Positions 8,085 through 17,337 are shown, counted from the first letter of the stretch. The stretch: 64,000 nucleotides of DNA from Amphritea japonica ATCC BAA-1530 (GCF_016592435.1 NZ_AP014545.1:2922693-2986692), one strand, 5' to 3'. A program made the numbers and translations. Notes: generated by a model from the sequence alone, not told the origin.

Positions 8085-10937
8085 CTCAGCCTGAAGCTGT
8101 CCGGTTGATACAAGGAAATCCATAAGCTGATCGGCCGACAGCGGCTTACTGTAATAATATCCCTGGATAATCTGACAGCCATTGTCCCTCATAAAGCTAA
8201 GCTGATCGGGTGTTTCTACACCCTCAGCTACTACCACTAAGCCCAGGGACTGGCACATAGCCAGAGTCGCCTTGATAATAGACTCATCATCCCGGTCAAT
8301 ACCGATATCTTTGACAAAGCTGCGGTCTATCTTCAAACGATCAATCGGCAATTTCTTCAAGTAACTCAGTGACGAATAACCCGTACCAAAATCGTCCATT
8401 GCCAGGGTAATTCCCCGTTCCCGCAGATAGGTTAATTTACCCACAGTCACTTCCGGCTGACGAATAACAAAATTCTCAGTCACTTCTAATTCAAGATGAT
8501 CCGCACTGAGACCCGACGCTTCCAGCGCTTCTTCAACACTACTAATAAGCCGCTCATGAGCGATCTGCTGGCCTGCCAGGTTAACCGCTACTTTCATATC
8601 CGGTACACCCTGTCTGATCCAGGCCTGCATCTGCTGACATGCTTCTTTCAGCACCCACTCACCCAGCGGGATGATGAGATCCAATTCTTCAGCCAAAGGA
8701 ATAAAGCGATCCGGAGAAAGCAACCCAGCGGTTGGATGCTGCCAGCGTACCAGCGCTTCAACACCCACAATTTTCTCAGTTACCGCATCGATCTGAGGCT
8801 GATAATGAAGTACCAGCTCATTATTCTGAATCCCTTTTCGCAGATCAGCCCCCAGAGAAAAACGCTCAAACCGCTGATGATCTTTTTCAACATCGTAGAT
8901 GTAATAACAATTTTTACCCGCATCCTTAGCCTGGAACATGGCCACATCCGCATGTTTAATCAGCGAGGAACCATCATCAGCATGATCGGGGAACAAGCTA
9001 ACCCCCACACTGACAGTCACCACAATCTCATACTCACCAATCCAGAAAGGCTGCTGAAATACCTGCAGTATTTTGCTGGCAACGACTTCAGCGCCTTCCA
9101 GATCACGAACACTGGTGAGTAACACTGAAAATTCGTCTCCACCCTGCCGCGCCAGCAAGTCATTTTCACGGATACAATCATTGATCCGTTTTGCCGCGAC
9201 CATCAGCAGTTGATCTCCAACCTGATGACCCAGAGAATCATTTACCTCTTTAAAGCGATCCAGATCGATAAAGAGTACCGCTACGCTACTGCTCAGAGAG
9301 CGGCTCTTCTCGATGGCATCATTCAGACAATCCATAAAGAACAATCGATTTGGCCGTTCGGTAAGCGGGTCGTGGTTCGCTAACCAGTGAAGACGGCGCT
9401 CTGCCCGCTTACGTTCACTGATATCCATACCGATACTGAGCATTAATGACTCATCTCCCCGGCTATGTCGCAAACGCGCATGCAACCAGGAGATATCATG
9501 TCGATGTCCCAGACAATCTAATAACACACTATCGGTACGAACTTCGGGCTCAAGCCCATCCATTAGCCGCCCGGTCTGAGCAAGAAAGTCCTGTCGTTCA
9601 TCTTCTCGCTGCAAGGTATTTATAAAGTTTGTCTTGCGTAACGAACCGCCATCCAGATCCATTAGCTGTAAACCAAAGTGGTTCACACTGCGTAGATCAC
9701 CCTTTCGATTCTGAGTAATAATAACCAGTGGCGCAGTGTCTAACAGGCCAGATAGAAAATCCCGCTCTTTGGTCAGCGCCTGTCGACTTTTTTCGAGGCT
9801 ATCGGTTCTTTCAGCAACCTCATCTTCTAAACTTTCCAGTTGCTCGCTCAGGCGCATAGCGCTTTGCACCAACAGGTCCCGCTCATCCTGTCCGAGAAGC
9901 TTCTCTCGGTTATGGAAGCCAGACACCACTTGTCGAAACTCACTAAACTCACCGCGACTCAGCTGCGACAACTCCTTCGATAGTAAAGAAAAGAATCGTA
10001 TTGGTTTCTCCAACAAGAGAGAAAGGAGCACTAAGGCAGTCAAGATGCCACCAGCCCCCATCAACAGATAACTCATCAGACTCTGTCGAATGTTCAAGAG
10101 GTGTCCGGATATATCATCCAACACAACCCAGTAGGCAGCCCCCTCGTTGACTCCTTTCAGTGGGGAGTAAAGAATCTCATAGTGTCGATCATTGTAAGCC
10201 AGCACATAGCTCCCCCCGGCAGGGTCAAATGACTGCTCTCGACTCAGCTGCTCAAGCAATTCATGATTCTGCGAGCGATTAGTGAGTGAGTTTATCAACA
10301 ACCCCCAACTACCCAACTCCCCCGCTCCTTCAGGGGCTTTCAAGGCAAGGCCTATATCCAGCGTAGTCTGTTGCTTTATATCGTAAATGACATCGTATAA
10401 AAAACGCCCGACCATCAGCACGCCCTGCTTCGAACCGTTCAACTGAATTGGAATCGCAACATAACGAATGCAGATGGAGGTGCAGACAAGCTTGCGCAAT
10501 GGCCGCTCAGTATCATAGACCTGCTGTATCTCTTCTTCTTTGACGTGTACCTTCTCACCCCAGAAACCAACCATGCGGGCATGGCTATCGTAAAGATACG
10601 CAGCATTAACAGAACCGGTCAGCTGATAGGCATCAAATTTAAGGCTGATTCCCTGACTCAGGCGGGCCAACGGCGTGATAGAGTCCTGATCCTGGCTGAT
10701 ATCAATAAGCGGTAACAGCTCTGCCGCTTCGAGTAGACGCTGATAAGAAGCCTCAACCGAGCCATTCAGCCGGGCTACTTCTGCAGCATTAATCTGCTTT
10801 CGTTGCAGCTTGAACTGATCATTCAACTGGGACAACGAAAAGAAAGCGTACATCCCCTGTACTCCAACCAGCACAACAACCAGCAGGATGAAGATCTTCC
10901 ACCTGAGACTTAAAAAACTTCTGTGAGTGCCATCCAT
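8079..10937 (-). CDS. Membrane sensor GGDEF-EAL protein with PAS domain
   Basis: 952 residues. A membrane helix at about 14-34, a periplasmic sensor region of about 250 residues, a second helix at about 288-311, a coiled linker, one PAS domain (about 395-510), GGDEF (about 515-680) and EAL (about 700-945). The GGDEF signature is intact and preceded by the REND inhibitory site five residues upstream. The opening DPLTERPNR departs from the usual DxLTGLPNR. The EAL core (EALVRW, DDFGTGYSS) is intact, so both c-di-GMP synthesis and hydrolysis are possible. The periplasmic part has several cysteines (VCTSICIRY). It is the last gene of an operon with a barrel protein and a PBP-like protein, which may feed a ligand signal to it. 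Confidence 0.9.
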   Translation of the reverse strand: MDGTHRSFLSLRWKIFILLVVVLVGVQGMYAFFSLSQLNDQFKLQRKQINAAEVARLNGSVEASYQRLLEAAELLPLIDISQDQDSITPLARLSQGISLKFDAYQLTGSVNAAYLYDSHARMVGFWGEKVHVKEEEIQQVYDTERPLRKLVCTSICIRYVAIPIQLNGSKQGVLMVGRFLYDVIYDIKQQTTLDIGLALKAPEGAGELGSWGLLINSLTNRSQNHELLEQLSREQSFDPAGGSYVLAYNDRHYEILYSPLKGVNEGAAYWVVLDDISGHLLNIRQSLMSYLLMGAGGILTALVLLSLLLEKPIRFFSLLSKELSQLSRGEFSEFRQVVSGFHNREKLLGQDERDLLVQSAMRLSEQLESLEDEVAERTDSLEKSRQALTKERDFLSGLLDTAPLVIITQNRKGDLRSVNHFGLQLMDLDGGSLRKTNFINTLQREDERQDFLAQTGRLMDGLEPEVRTDSVLLDCLGHRHDISWLHARLRHSRGDESLMLSIGMDISERKRAERRLHWLANHDPLTERPNRLFFMDCLNDAIEKSRSLSSSVAVLFIDLDRFKEVNDSLGHQVGDQLLMVAAKRINDCIRENDLLARQGGDEFSVLLTSVRDLEGAEVVASKILQVFQQPFWIGEYEIVVTVSVGVSLFPDHADDGSSLIKHADVAMFQAKDAGKNCYYIYDVEKDHQRFERFSLGADLRKGIQNNELVLHYQPQIDAVTEKIVGVEALVRWQHPTAGLLSPDRFIPLAEELDLIIPLGEWVLKEACQQMQAWIRQGVPDMKVAVNLAGQQIAHERLISSVEEALEASGLSADHLELEVTENFVIRQPEVTVGKLTYLRERGITLAMDDFGTGYSSLSYLKKLPIDRLKIDRSFVKDIGIDRDDESIIKATLAMCQSLGLVVVAEGVETPDQLSFMRDNGCQIIQGYYYSKPLSADQLMDFLVSTGQLQAEV

Positions 10938-10962
10938 ATTGCGTTATCTCACGACCACTAGT

Positions 10963-12177
10963 TTAAAAACGATAGGTTGCCTGTAAGGCAAAAATATTCC
11001 AGTACTTATGCAGCTTAGAAGGGTCGGGATTATCCTGTTCAGCAGCCCATCCAGTACCCTCAACACTGTGCAGTTCTGCCCGAAAAGACCAATCTGGATT
11101 AGGCTGCCAGCCAACCCCCAGCGTAATATCCTTCGCATAGAAATTATGAGCGGGCTTAAACGGGAAGAGTTGATGATTAAGGCTCCCCTGAGGATCATCC
11201 TTATCAAGTAACAACTCATCATACCGCAGTAACAGATCCCAATTATAATTCAGACGATATTCAAGCTGAACATAGTAAGACTGCATGGTGAGTTCTGGCA
11301 GCGGAGTGAACACCCCTCCCAATTCAGTCCAGTCAATATCATGAAGCATATACTCACCGGTCAGGCTCCAGCTTTCTGCGTTGTATTGCGCAGACAATAC
11401 TGAGACCCCAAGTTTCAAGGTTCCTTCATCAAACACACATAGATTAAAAGGGCACCCCGGGTTTACCCCAGGCTTAAAATCAAGCATATATTTTGCGTTG
11501 GTAAAGCCTATTCGAAAACGGCCCCCATCAGCATTGTAAATAGCCCGCCCCATAAAACCATTAGAACCATCAAACTCACCCGCCGCATCCATCCCCAGAT
11601 ACGCGTACTCGACATTGGTGTCGGTTTGCGGGCTACCATAGAGCAGATCTAAATCAAGCCAGCCACCTGGGACCTCCAGATAGCTATAAAGAATGGCGCC
11701 ATCAATGGAGAGCTCCAGATCCCGGGCCTGATCAAAATACAGTGATTGTGGCAGCATAATACTCGACCGGGTAAAAGCCACGTCACGGGATTCATTATAA
11801 AAACCAAACGGAATTTTAAGCCGACCAACCCGAACACCGAACGCATTATCTACAGCATCACTAAAACGGTAATCCAAAAGCGCATAATCCAGTTTAGGCT
11901 CACCATTATCGACCTCTCCTGCCTGGCGGGACATCACCTGGACGGCTGCCCGTAGCTTTGGCGTTAGCCGGTATGCAGCATTTAAACCTATTTCATGGAA
12001 ATCAAAGCTACCGTTATCACTGCTTTCGCCATACACATTATTCTGATCAGTATAAAAAAAGCCCTGAGTCAGAAAACCATTAACCGATAATTTATTTTCA
12101 GCACCATAAAGCGCCGCTGGCGCCAGCAAAACACTGGCGCTTGAAATGAGCAGAGCTGAGAGGTAATTAAAATTCAT
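10963..12177 (-). CDS. Outer-membrane beta-barrel (porin-like) protein
   Basis: 404 residues with a signal peptide (cleavage near ALYGA-EN) and alternating amphipathic strands throughout. The chain ends ATYRF, the aromatic C-terminal signature of outer-membrane barrels. The NKLSVNGFLTQGFF opening, LRAAVQVMSRQAG, VGRLKIPFGFYNESRD and the final LQATYRF strand resemble porin-like proteins often encoded next to sensory GGDEF proteins. GAGGG precedes the ATG, which lies 11 nt inside the upstream PBP-like gene. Solute specificity is unknown. A role in signalling, by letting a ligand into the periplasm, is inference from context. Confidence 0.8.
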   Translation of the reverse strand: MNFNYLSALLISSASVLLAPAALYGAENKLSVNGFLTQGFFYTDQNNVYGESSDNGSFDFHEIGLNAAYRLTPKLRAAVQVMSRQAGEVDNGEPKLDYALLDYRFSDAVDNAFGVRVGRLKIPFGFYNESRDVAFTRSSIMLPQSLYFDQARDLELSIDGAILYSYLEVPGGWLDLDLLYGSPQTDTNVEYAYLGMDAAGEFDGSNGFMGRAIYNADGGRFRIGFTNAKYMLDFKPGVNPGCPFNLCVFDEGTLKLGVSVLSAQYNAESWSLTGEYMLHDIDWTELGGVFTPLPELTMQSYYVQLEYRLNYNWDLLLRYDELLLDKDDPQGSLNHQLFPFKPAHNFYAKDITLGVGWQPNPDWSFRAELHSVEGTGWAAEQDNPDPSKLHKYWNIFALQATYRF

Positions 12178-12595
12178 CGATAACCCTCACCTGTTCCAGA
12201 TTCAGTTTAAAAGAGTCACTCACATAGCCGATAGCGCCATCAGTCTGACTGACCATTCGATACATTTCTTCCATGGTATCCACCTGTTCAGGTTCAGAGC
12301 CAGTGCCAGTAAATACCTGGCGGTCCCAATTATTTCTTAGCTGATAGGGAAAAATTTGCAGACGTTCTTTGACAAATAGATCATGCAAAGGGTGTCGGTC
12401 AGGCAGCACAAATACCCGAATTGGCCGTCCATCTGGCCATCGGGTTACTCGCATAGAGAATACAGCAAGAAGAACATTTCTATTGAGGGTCTGCTCTTTC
12501 ACATCTTGCGAAACAATCACTGAATCGGCCACAACCTTCCCAAAAGGGAAACTCAGCACGATAAAGAGCAGTGATATCCTTATCAGTGAAACCAT
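12167..12595 (-). CDS. Small periplasmic PBP-like (phosphate-binding-type) protein
   Basis: 142 residues with a Sec signal (cleavage near VVA-DS). The rest resembles the second lobe of PstS-like periplasmic substrate-binding domains: a NRNVLLAVFSMRVTRWPDGRPI strand-helix region, PYQLRNNWDRQVFTGTG, and the ending MYRMVSQTDGAIGYVSDSF. It is far shorter than a transport-type PstS and has no ABC genes beside it, so a sensory or accessory role is more likely than uptake. It is the first gene of the barrel/GGDEF-EAL operon. No clear ribosome site is seen before its ATG. Confidence 0.7.
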   Translation of the reverse strand: MVSLIRISLLFIVLSFPFGKVVADSVIVSQDVKEQTLNRNVLLAVFSMRVTRWPDGRPIRVFVLPDRHPLHDLFVKERLQIFPYQLRNNWDRQVFTGTGSEPEQVDTMEEMYRMVSQTDGAIGYVSDSFKLNLEQVRVIDEF

Positions 12596-12617
12596 ATAAA
12601 TGATTACTCATCAAACA

Positions 12618-12646
12618 TTTAGGCATAAGTATATACGAAGCCTAAA
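12618..12646. promoter_or_regulatory. Inverted repeat upstream of the PBP-barrel-GGDEF/EAL operon
   Basis: TTTAGGC (12618-12624) and GCCTAAA (12640-12646) form a perfect 7-bp dyad with a 15-nt spacer, 23 nt upstream of the operon's first ATG. It could be an operator or a leader hairpin; no regulator is identified. Confidence 0.35.
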
Positions 12647-12749
12647 GCACAAAACATGATCTGCAGAAAAAAGCTGTTCAATATGGGGAGCAACTATAGA
12701 GAGGGGTGACTATAAGATGAAGAAACAAAGAGAGAATGAAGAGAAAGAG

Positions 12750-12825
12750 TGGCGTCCCATAGGGGGTTCGAACCCCTGTTACCGCCGTGAAAGGGCGGTG
12801 TCCTAGGCCACTAGACGAATGGGAC
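12750..12825 (-). tRNA. tRNA-Glu (TTC)
   Basis: 76 nt including an encoded CCA. Acceptor stem GTCCCAT/ATGGGAC, anticodon loop CTTTCAC with anticodon TTC, T-arm GGTTCGAAC. Identical to the other two tRNA-Glu copies in this cluster. Third gene of the second tRNA unit. Confidence 0.97.
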
Positions 12826-12851
12826 GCAATAAAACATTCAGACATAAAGTC

Positions 12852-12927
12852 TGGAGCGGAATATCGGGCTCGAACCGACGACCTGAACCTTGGCAAGGTT
12901 CCGCTCTACCAACTGAGCTAATTCCGC
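12852..12927 (-). tRNA. tRNA-Gly (GCC)
   Basis: 76 nt with encoded CCA. Acceptor GCGGAAT/ATTCCGC, D-arm AGCTCAGTTGGTAGAGC, anticodon GCC in the loop TTGCCAA, T-arm GGTTCGAGC. Identical to the copy at 13228-13303. Confidence 0.97.
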
Positions 12928-12938
12928 TTCACAAAAGG

Positions 12939-13014
12939 TGGCGTCCCATAGGGGGTTCGAACCCCTGTTACCGCCGTGAAAGGGCGGTGTCCTAGGCCAC
13001 TAGACGAATGGGAC
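12939..13014 (-). tRNA. tRNA-Glu (TTC)
   Basis: 76 nt with encoded CCA; same sequence as the other two Glu copies. First gene of the unit read from the promoter at 13055-13083. Confidence 0.97.
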
Positions 13015-13054
13015 ACAGTCACATTTGTAACTTTCCTCGTCAGAGGAGGCGCGT

Positions 13055-13083
13055 ATATTAATGACTAACCCAACCTTCGTCAA
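13055..13083 (-). promoter_or_regulatory. Sigma-70 promoter for the Glu-Gly-Glu tRNA unit
   Basis: Read on the minus strand: TTGACG (13078-13083), 17-nt spacer, TAATAT (13055-13060), then a GC-rich discriminator ACGCGCC, the layout of stringently controlled stable-RNA promoters. Confidence 0.75.
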
Positions 13084-13227
13084 GAGAAAAACAACAAAAA
13101 ATTCATCGTAATGAAACAACTGAAGCACACAAAAAAAGCACGGCGAAAATCACTAAAAATAAATAATCGAAAGAATTTTCAGAGTGATGATAGAAGTGGG
13201 TAAAAATGAGAGATAAACACAAGAGTT

Positions 13228-13303
13228 TGGAGCGGAATATCGGGCTCGAACCGACGACCTGAACCTTGGCAAGGTTCCGCTCTACCAACTGAGCTAATTC
13301 CGC
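13228..13303 (-). tRNA. tRNA-Gly (GCC)
   Basis: 76 nt with encoded CCA; identical to the copy at 12852-12927. It closes the first (upstream) tRNA unit, which starts with the tRNA-Glu at 13315. Confidence 0.97.
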
Positions 13304-13314
13304 GTCAAAAAAGA

Positions 13315-13390
13315 TGGCGTCCCATAGGGGGTTCGAACCCCTGTTACCGCCGTGAAAGGGCGGTGTCCTAGGCCACTAGACGAATGGGAC
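13315..13390 (-). tRNA. tRNA-Glu (TTC)
   Basis: 76 nt with encoded CCA; identical to the other Glu copies. First gene of the unit read from the promoter at 13424-13452. Confidence 0.97.
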
Positions 13391-13423
13391 GCTGAGTGAC
13401 TCTGTTTCCAGAAGACGGGGCGT

Positions 13424-13452
13424 ATCTTATTGATATGCCCTGTTTTGGTCAA
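13424..13452 (-). promoter_or_regulatory. Sigma-70 promoter for the Glu-Gly tRNA unit
   Basis: Read on the minus strand: TTGACC (13447-13452), exact 17-nt spacer, TAAGAT (13424-13429), followed by a GC-rich discriminator (ACGCCCCG). The tRNA-Glu begins about 33 nt downstream of the -10 box. Confidence 0.8.
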
Positions 13453-13508
13453 CCCCTTTAGGGTATTTTTGTGGCATTTTTTTCATCCCGATTATTTTCA
13501 GCTATCCA

Positions 13509-14660
13509 CTAAGAAGTAACGGGCTGTTTTTCCAGATGCTCATTAACAGCAACCGCGTCTGCATCCAGTTTACCTGCTGCCTGAGCATCCACCAGCGCTT
13601 GCTCGGCATGCTCGGCCCGACGATCCAGACTGAAATAAGTGATACCCGCTCCAGCCCACATAGAAGCCAGGGCAATCCAGGCGGTGATAGAAAACGCCGA
13701 ACCACCAGTCAGGCCCGCGCCAACAGCACAGCCGCCTGCCAGCATTCCACCCACCCCCATGAACACTGCGCCAACAATGTACCGCACCATACTGCGGCCA
13801 TCCTTAAAGCCCTGCAGCTTAAAAGTACCAGACAAAATAGCAGCTAAGAATGATCCCAGAAAAACACCCGGCACCAATCCCACATCAAAATCCATCGGCG
13901 CACCACCCGGTGTCAGAAAATACATCAGAGTATCCGCAGAAGGGCCCGTAAAGGTCATACTTTCAACCTGCGTAGGTTCAAATGACTGATAAGACATATG
14001 ATAAGTGAACCACCACCCACCGACGACCATGCTTCCCACACCAATCGCACCAATCCACCCCCAGGCCTTCAGCTTGCTTCGCACCCCGATCAGTATCGCG
14101 ACTACCGCACATACAAGACCAATATAGAACCCGGCATACTCGCCCAAACCTAAATAGGACAGCGCTTCCAGACCACCATCATCATGCAGTAACCAACTAC
14201 CCGCTACCTCGTCCCTGGCTGGGGCAAAAATACCCCGCAATGTTGCCTGAGCAGCCGTTGCAAACAGAAGCCCTGAAAACAGCGCCCGCAGATTACCGGT
14301 CGCCGCTAACACTAACAGACGCGCACCACACCCCCGGGCCAGCACCATACCTGAACCAAACAAGACGCCACCAATAACAGCACCCGAGAGACTACCGTAA
14401 GAGGCCAGCATGCGAGAATCAGAGATATCCAACTCACCCATCGACAGTAAAATCTGCGTCCCCAGCACCGCTGCCGAAAACGTTAAAAGCCAGATAGCGA
14501 CTTTCGGCCCAAACTTCCCCTGATAAAACTCCAGAACAGCTGCTCTAAGACAGAACTGACTTCGCTGAGCAAAAATACCAAACATAAAACCCAACACCAG
14601 ACCACCGAACGCCATGGTTTCCGACTCGCCCAGATAATCAATAAGCCACTCAAAATTCAT
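13509..14660 (-). CDS. YeeE/YedE family membrane transporter (sulfur-compound type)
   Basis: About 383 residues with some ten hydrophobic segments. The family cysteine motifs are present: RSQFCLRAA near the N-terminus, ARGCGARLLVLAATGN in the middle and GGCAVGAGLTGGSAFS near the C-terminus. In characterised members such Cys-containing re-entrant regions pass thiosulfate; here the substrate is inferred only. The open frame extends to a GTG at 14699, but the ATG at 14660 (MNFEWLIDYLG) gives a normal N-terminus. It lies downstream of the Lrp-type regulator on the same strand, so that protein may control it. Confidence 0.85.
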   Translation of the reverse strand: MNFEWLIDYLGESETMAFGGLVLGFMFGIFAQRSQFCLRAAVLEFYQGKFGPKVAIWLLTFSAAVLGTQILLSMGELDISDSRMLASYGSLSGAVIGGVLFGSGMVLARGCGARLLVLAATGNLRALFSGLLFATAAQATLRGIFAPARDEVAGSWLLHDDGGLEALSYLGLGEYAGFYIGLVCAVVAILIGVRSKLKAWGWIGAIGVGSMVVGGWWFTYHMSYQSFEPTQVESMTFTGPSADTLMYFLTPGGAPMDFDVGLVPGVFLGSFLAAILSGTFKLQGFKDGRSMVRYIVGAVFMGVGGMLAGGCAVGAGLTGGSAFSITAWIALASMWAGAGITYFSLDRRAEHAEQALVDAQAAGKLDADAVAVNEHLEKQPVTS

Positions 14661-14820
14661 ACCTACACCAACCGCAGGCCACGCTATCGCGGCCCTCACT
14701 GTCTAATTAATAACCAGCGCTCATTATATAGATATAAGCTTATTACTGCTTGATATATATCAGCCAGGATTATCAACAAATAGTCCTAGTCCAATTCATT
14801 TGATATGAAAGAGTTGCTGC

Positions 14821-15285
14821 TTATAACGGTATTGCCGTACTGAATTTATCCCGGCGCAGAGAGATCAGCGTACGAAACTTACTCAGATTAGCATCCGTTG
14901 ACAGATACTTGCGGGTAAAGGCCTCATAACTTTCCATATCCTCAACCATCAGCATCAAGAGGAAATCAACCTCCCCTGTCACCTGATAACATTGAGTAAC
15001 TTCGGGCGCTCCATCCATTTTCCGTTTAAAAGCATCATAGATATCCAGCTGATCCCTGACCATCTCCACTTCAACAATGATATTAATATTACGACCCACC
15101 ATACGCGGATTAATCAGCGCCACTTCCCCCATAATCACCCCCTCCTCTCTCAGGCGGCGCACCCGGCGCAAACAAGCCGGCGGAGACAAGCCAACCCGTT
15201 CAGCCAGAGTCTGGTTACTGATTCGGCTATCCAGTTGCAGGATATTGAGAATACTTCGATCGAGTCTATCCAGCTCAAATGACAT
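14821..15285 (-). CDS. Lrp/AsnC family transcriptional regulator
   Basis: 154 residues. An N-terminal winged helix-turn-helix (LDRSILNILQLDSRISNQTL, then SPPACLRRVRRL, about residues 5-48) is followed by the RAM effector domain with the GEVDFLLMLMVEDMESYEAF motif (about 104-123). Proteins of this group sense amino acids and form octamers or higher oligomers. It lies between the YeeE/YedE gene (same strand, downstream) and the divergent nucleoside-recognition gene, so either could be its target. The effector cannot be read from sequence. Confidence 0.92.
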   Translation of the reverse strand: MSFELDRLDRSILNILQLDSRISNQTLAERVGLSPPACLRRVRRLREEGVIMGEVALINPRMVGRNINIIVEVEMVRDQLDIYDAFKRKMDGAPEVTQCYQVTGEVDFLLMLMVEDMESYEAFTRKYLSTDANLSKFRTLISLRRDKFSTAIPL

Positions 15286-15428
15286 AAAACCATCACTTTA
15301 TTAAATTAATGAAAACTATTATCTCAAAATATTAAATATTATTTCGTTTTATGGAGATCATTGAAATCTTAAGACATGAAGTTCATTTAGACTAGTCCCT
15401 GTTATCACAGCATTAGCGGAACATCATC

Positions 15429-16436
15429 ATGCACCAACAAGCCAACCATTTTTTCTCTAGCACCCTCCCCAACCTTGCCCGGGAGATCTATGATGTCTGC
15501 ATGCTGCTTTTCAAACTGATGATTCCGGTATTAATTGCAGTCAAAATATTAGAGGAACTGGGTGCAATCCCCTATATCAGTCTGGCTCTGGAGCCGGTAA
15601 TGCAGCTGGTTGGCCTCCCCGATTCTATGGGCCTGGTATGGACAACCACCCTGCTGACCAACATTTATGGCGGCATGCTCATCTTCTTCCAGCTGGCTCC
15701 CCAGGAAAACCTGACCGTCGCACAAGTAACCGTACTTAGCAGCATGCTGCTACTCGCTCACAGCCTGCCAATTGAGCTGCGTATCGTTCAAAAAGCAGGT
15801 GTCAGGATTCTTGTCGCTTTACTGATCCGCATTCTATCCGCCCTGGTGCTGGGCGTAATGCTACATTGGAGCTATCAGTATGGCGGCTGGTTGCAACAGC
15901 CCGTTGAGCTGATCTGGCAAACACCCCCAATAGATGACAGCTTAATCAGCTGGGGAATCAGTCAGCTAAAAAGCTTTGCCATGATCATTCTGATCATTAC
16001 AGCATTAATGAGCCTGCTGCGTTTTCTACGCTGGATACATATCGAACGACTGATGATCTGGCTACTACAGCCTCTGTTAAAATTACTCGGAATCAGCACC
16101 CAGGCAACTTCACTGACGATTATAGGCGTCACATTAGGACTATCTTTCGGGGGCGGACTATTGATTCGGGAAGCCCAGGGAGGACATATCAGCCCCAAAG
16201 ACTGCTTTTCAGCGCTTTGCCTGCTTAGCCTGTGCCACAGCGTCATTGAAGACACCCTTCTGGTAATGACTCTCGGAGCTGATCTGTCTGGTATTCTATG
16301 GGCACGGCTCGCCTTTAGCTTTCTGTTCGTTGCCATTATGACCCGCTGGCTTAACCATACCTCCGATGCCTTCCAGCAACGTTGGCTACATAACTCTATT
16401 AGCACCGATAATAAGGAAAGCCTGAATGCGAACTGA
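15429..16436 (+). CDS. Nucleoside-recognition (Gate) domain membrane protein
   Basis: 335 residues with about eight hydrophobic segments and two Gate-type halves. The first is around residues 20-150 (LMIPVLIAVKILEELGAI, TNIYGGMLIFFQLAP, LLAHSLPIELRI). The second is around 175-310 (LGLSFGGGLLIREAQGG, LCHSVIEDTLLVM). The GG and H-S/E motifs match the spore-maturation SpmA/SpmB and YjiH-like group, whose transport role is unproven. It is divergent from the Lrp regulator, and its stop overlaps the rarD start by 11 nt, so the two form an operon. Confidence 0.82.
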   Translation: MHQQANHFFSSTLPNLAREIYDVCMLLFKLMIPVLIAVKILEELGAIPYISLALEPVMQLVGLPDSMGLVWTTTLLTNIYGGMLIFFQLAPQENLTVAQVTVLSSMLLLAHSLPIELRIVQKAGVRILVALLIRILSALVLGVMLHWSYQYGGWLQQPVELIWQTPPIDDSLISWGISQLKSFAMIILIITALMSLLRFLRWIHIERLMIWLLQPLLKLLGISTQATSLTIIGVTLGLSFGGGLLIREAQGGHISPKDCFSALCLLSLCHSVIEDTLLVMTLGADLSGILWARLAFSFLFVAIMTRWLNHTSDAFQQRWLHNSISTDNKESLNAN

Positions 16437-17337
16437 GGCTCAGGAACAGCACCGTGGGATTATCTTTGCACTCGTCGCCTATGGCATGTGGGGGCTGGTG
16501 CCGATCTACTTTAAGAGCGTTGCCTCTGTCAGCCCATTCGAAGTAGTCGCTCATCGAATTATCTGGTCGGTTCTATTCCTGGCTCTGTTCGTTGCCGCGT
16601 CAGGAAAATGGCAAGAGTTCATTCACTATCTACGCCAGAAAAAACTATTAGTCGGCCTGATTGCTTCAGCCACCGTTATCTCGCTGAACTGGCTAGTTTT
16701 TATCTGGGCAGTCGGACAAGACCGCATCCTTGAAGCGTCACTGGGTTATTTTATCAACCCCCTTATCAGCTTACTGCTCGGCATGGTGTTTCTCGGTGAG
16801 CGACTGCGCAAAACACAATGGATAGCCATATCGATGGCTGCAGCAGGAGTGGTATATCAACTCGTCCTGCTCGGCAGTCTTCCCTGGGTTGCGCTGGTAC
16901 TGGCGTGCAGTTTTGGTATCTATGGTCTATTACGCAAAAGAATTGATATAGACCCCTTCTCCGGGCTGTTGATTGAAACCCTGCTGCTGAGCCCATTCGC
17001 TCTGGCCTACCTGTTCTGGCTGAAACAGCATGATCAATTAGCCTTCCTGTCAGCGAGTACCGAAACCTCCTGGTTGCTCATCGCTGCAGGCATTGTTACC
17101 AGCCTGCCCCTCATTTTCTTTGCTGCTGGCGCTCGACGCCTCACGCTGACGCTCAATGGGTTACTCCAGTACATAGCGCCAAGTATCGCCTTCTTTCTCG
17201 CCGTCGCTGTCTATCATGAACCCCTGGATAGTGATCGTCTGGTCACCTTCTGCCTGATATGGGCAGGGCTAATTATGTTCACAGCGGAAGGCGTTTGGCA
17301 GGGGCGTCGAACAGCTTTAGTAAAAGTTAATCATTAG
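16426..17337 (+). CDS. rarD: EamA-family permease RarD
   Basis: 303 residues with ten predicted membrane helices in two EamA repeats. The RarD hallmarks are the opening GIIFALVAYGMWGLVPIYFK, the helix-2 AHRIIWSV, WAVGQDRILEASLGYFINPL and LQYIAPSIAFFLAV near the end. Family members are called chloramphenicol-sensitive protein RarD and probably export metabolites; the substrate is unsettled. The 11-nt overlap with the upstream Gate-domain gene implies translational coupling. Confidence 0.93.
   Translation: MRTEAQEQHRGIIFALVAYGMWGLVPIYFKSVASVSPFEVVAHRIIWSVLFLALFVAASGKWQEFIHYLRQKKLLVGLIASATVISLNWLVFIWAVGQDRILEASLGYFINPLISLLLGMVFLGERLRKTQWIAISMAAAGVVYQLVLLGSLPWVALVLACSFGIYGLLRKRIDIDPFSGLLIETLLLSPFALAYLFWLKQHDQLAFLSASTETSWLLIAAGIVTSLPLIFFAAGARRLTLTLNGLLQYIAPSIAFFLAVAVYHEPLDSDRLVTFCLIWAGLIMFTAEGVWQGRRTALVKVNH

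Noticed and set aside
12678-13288. Small minus-strand ORFs in the tRNA cluster
   Set aside because: They run through tRNA-Glu and tRNA-Gly sequences and share no protein features.
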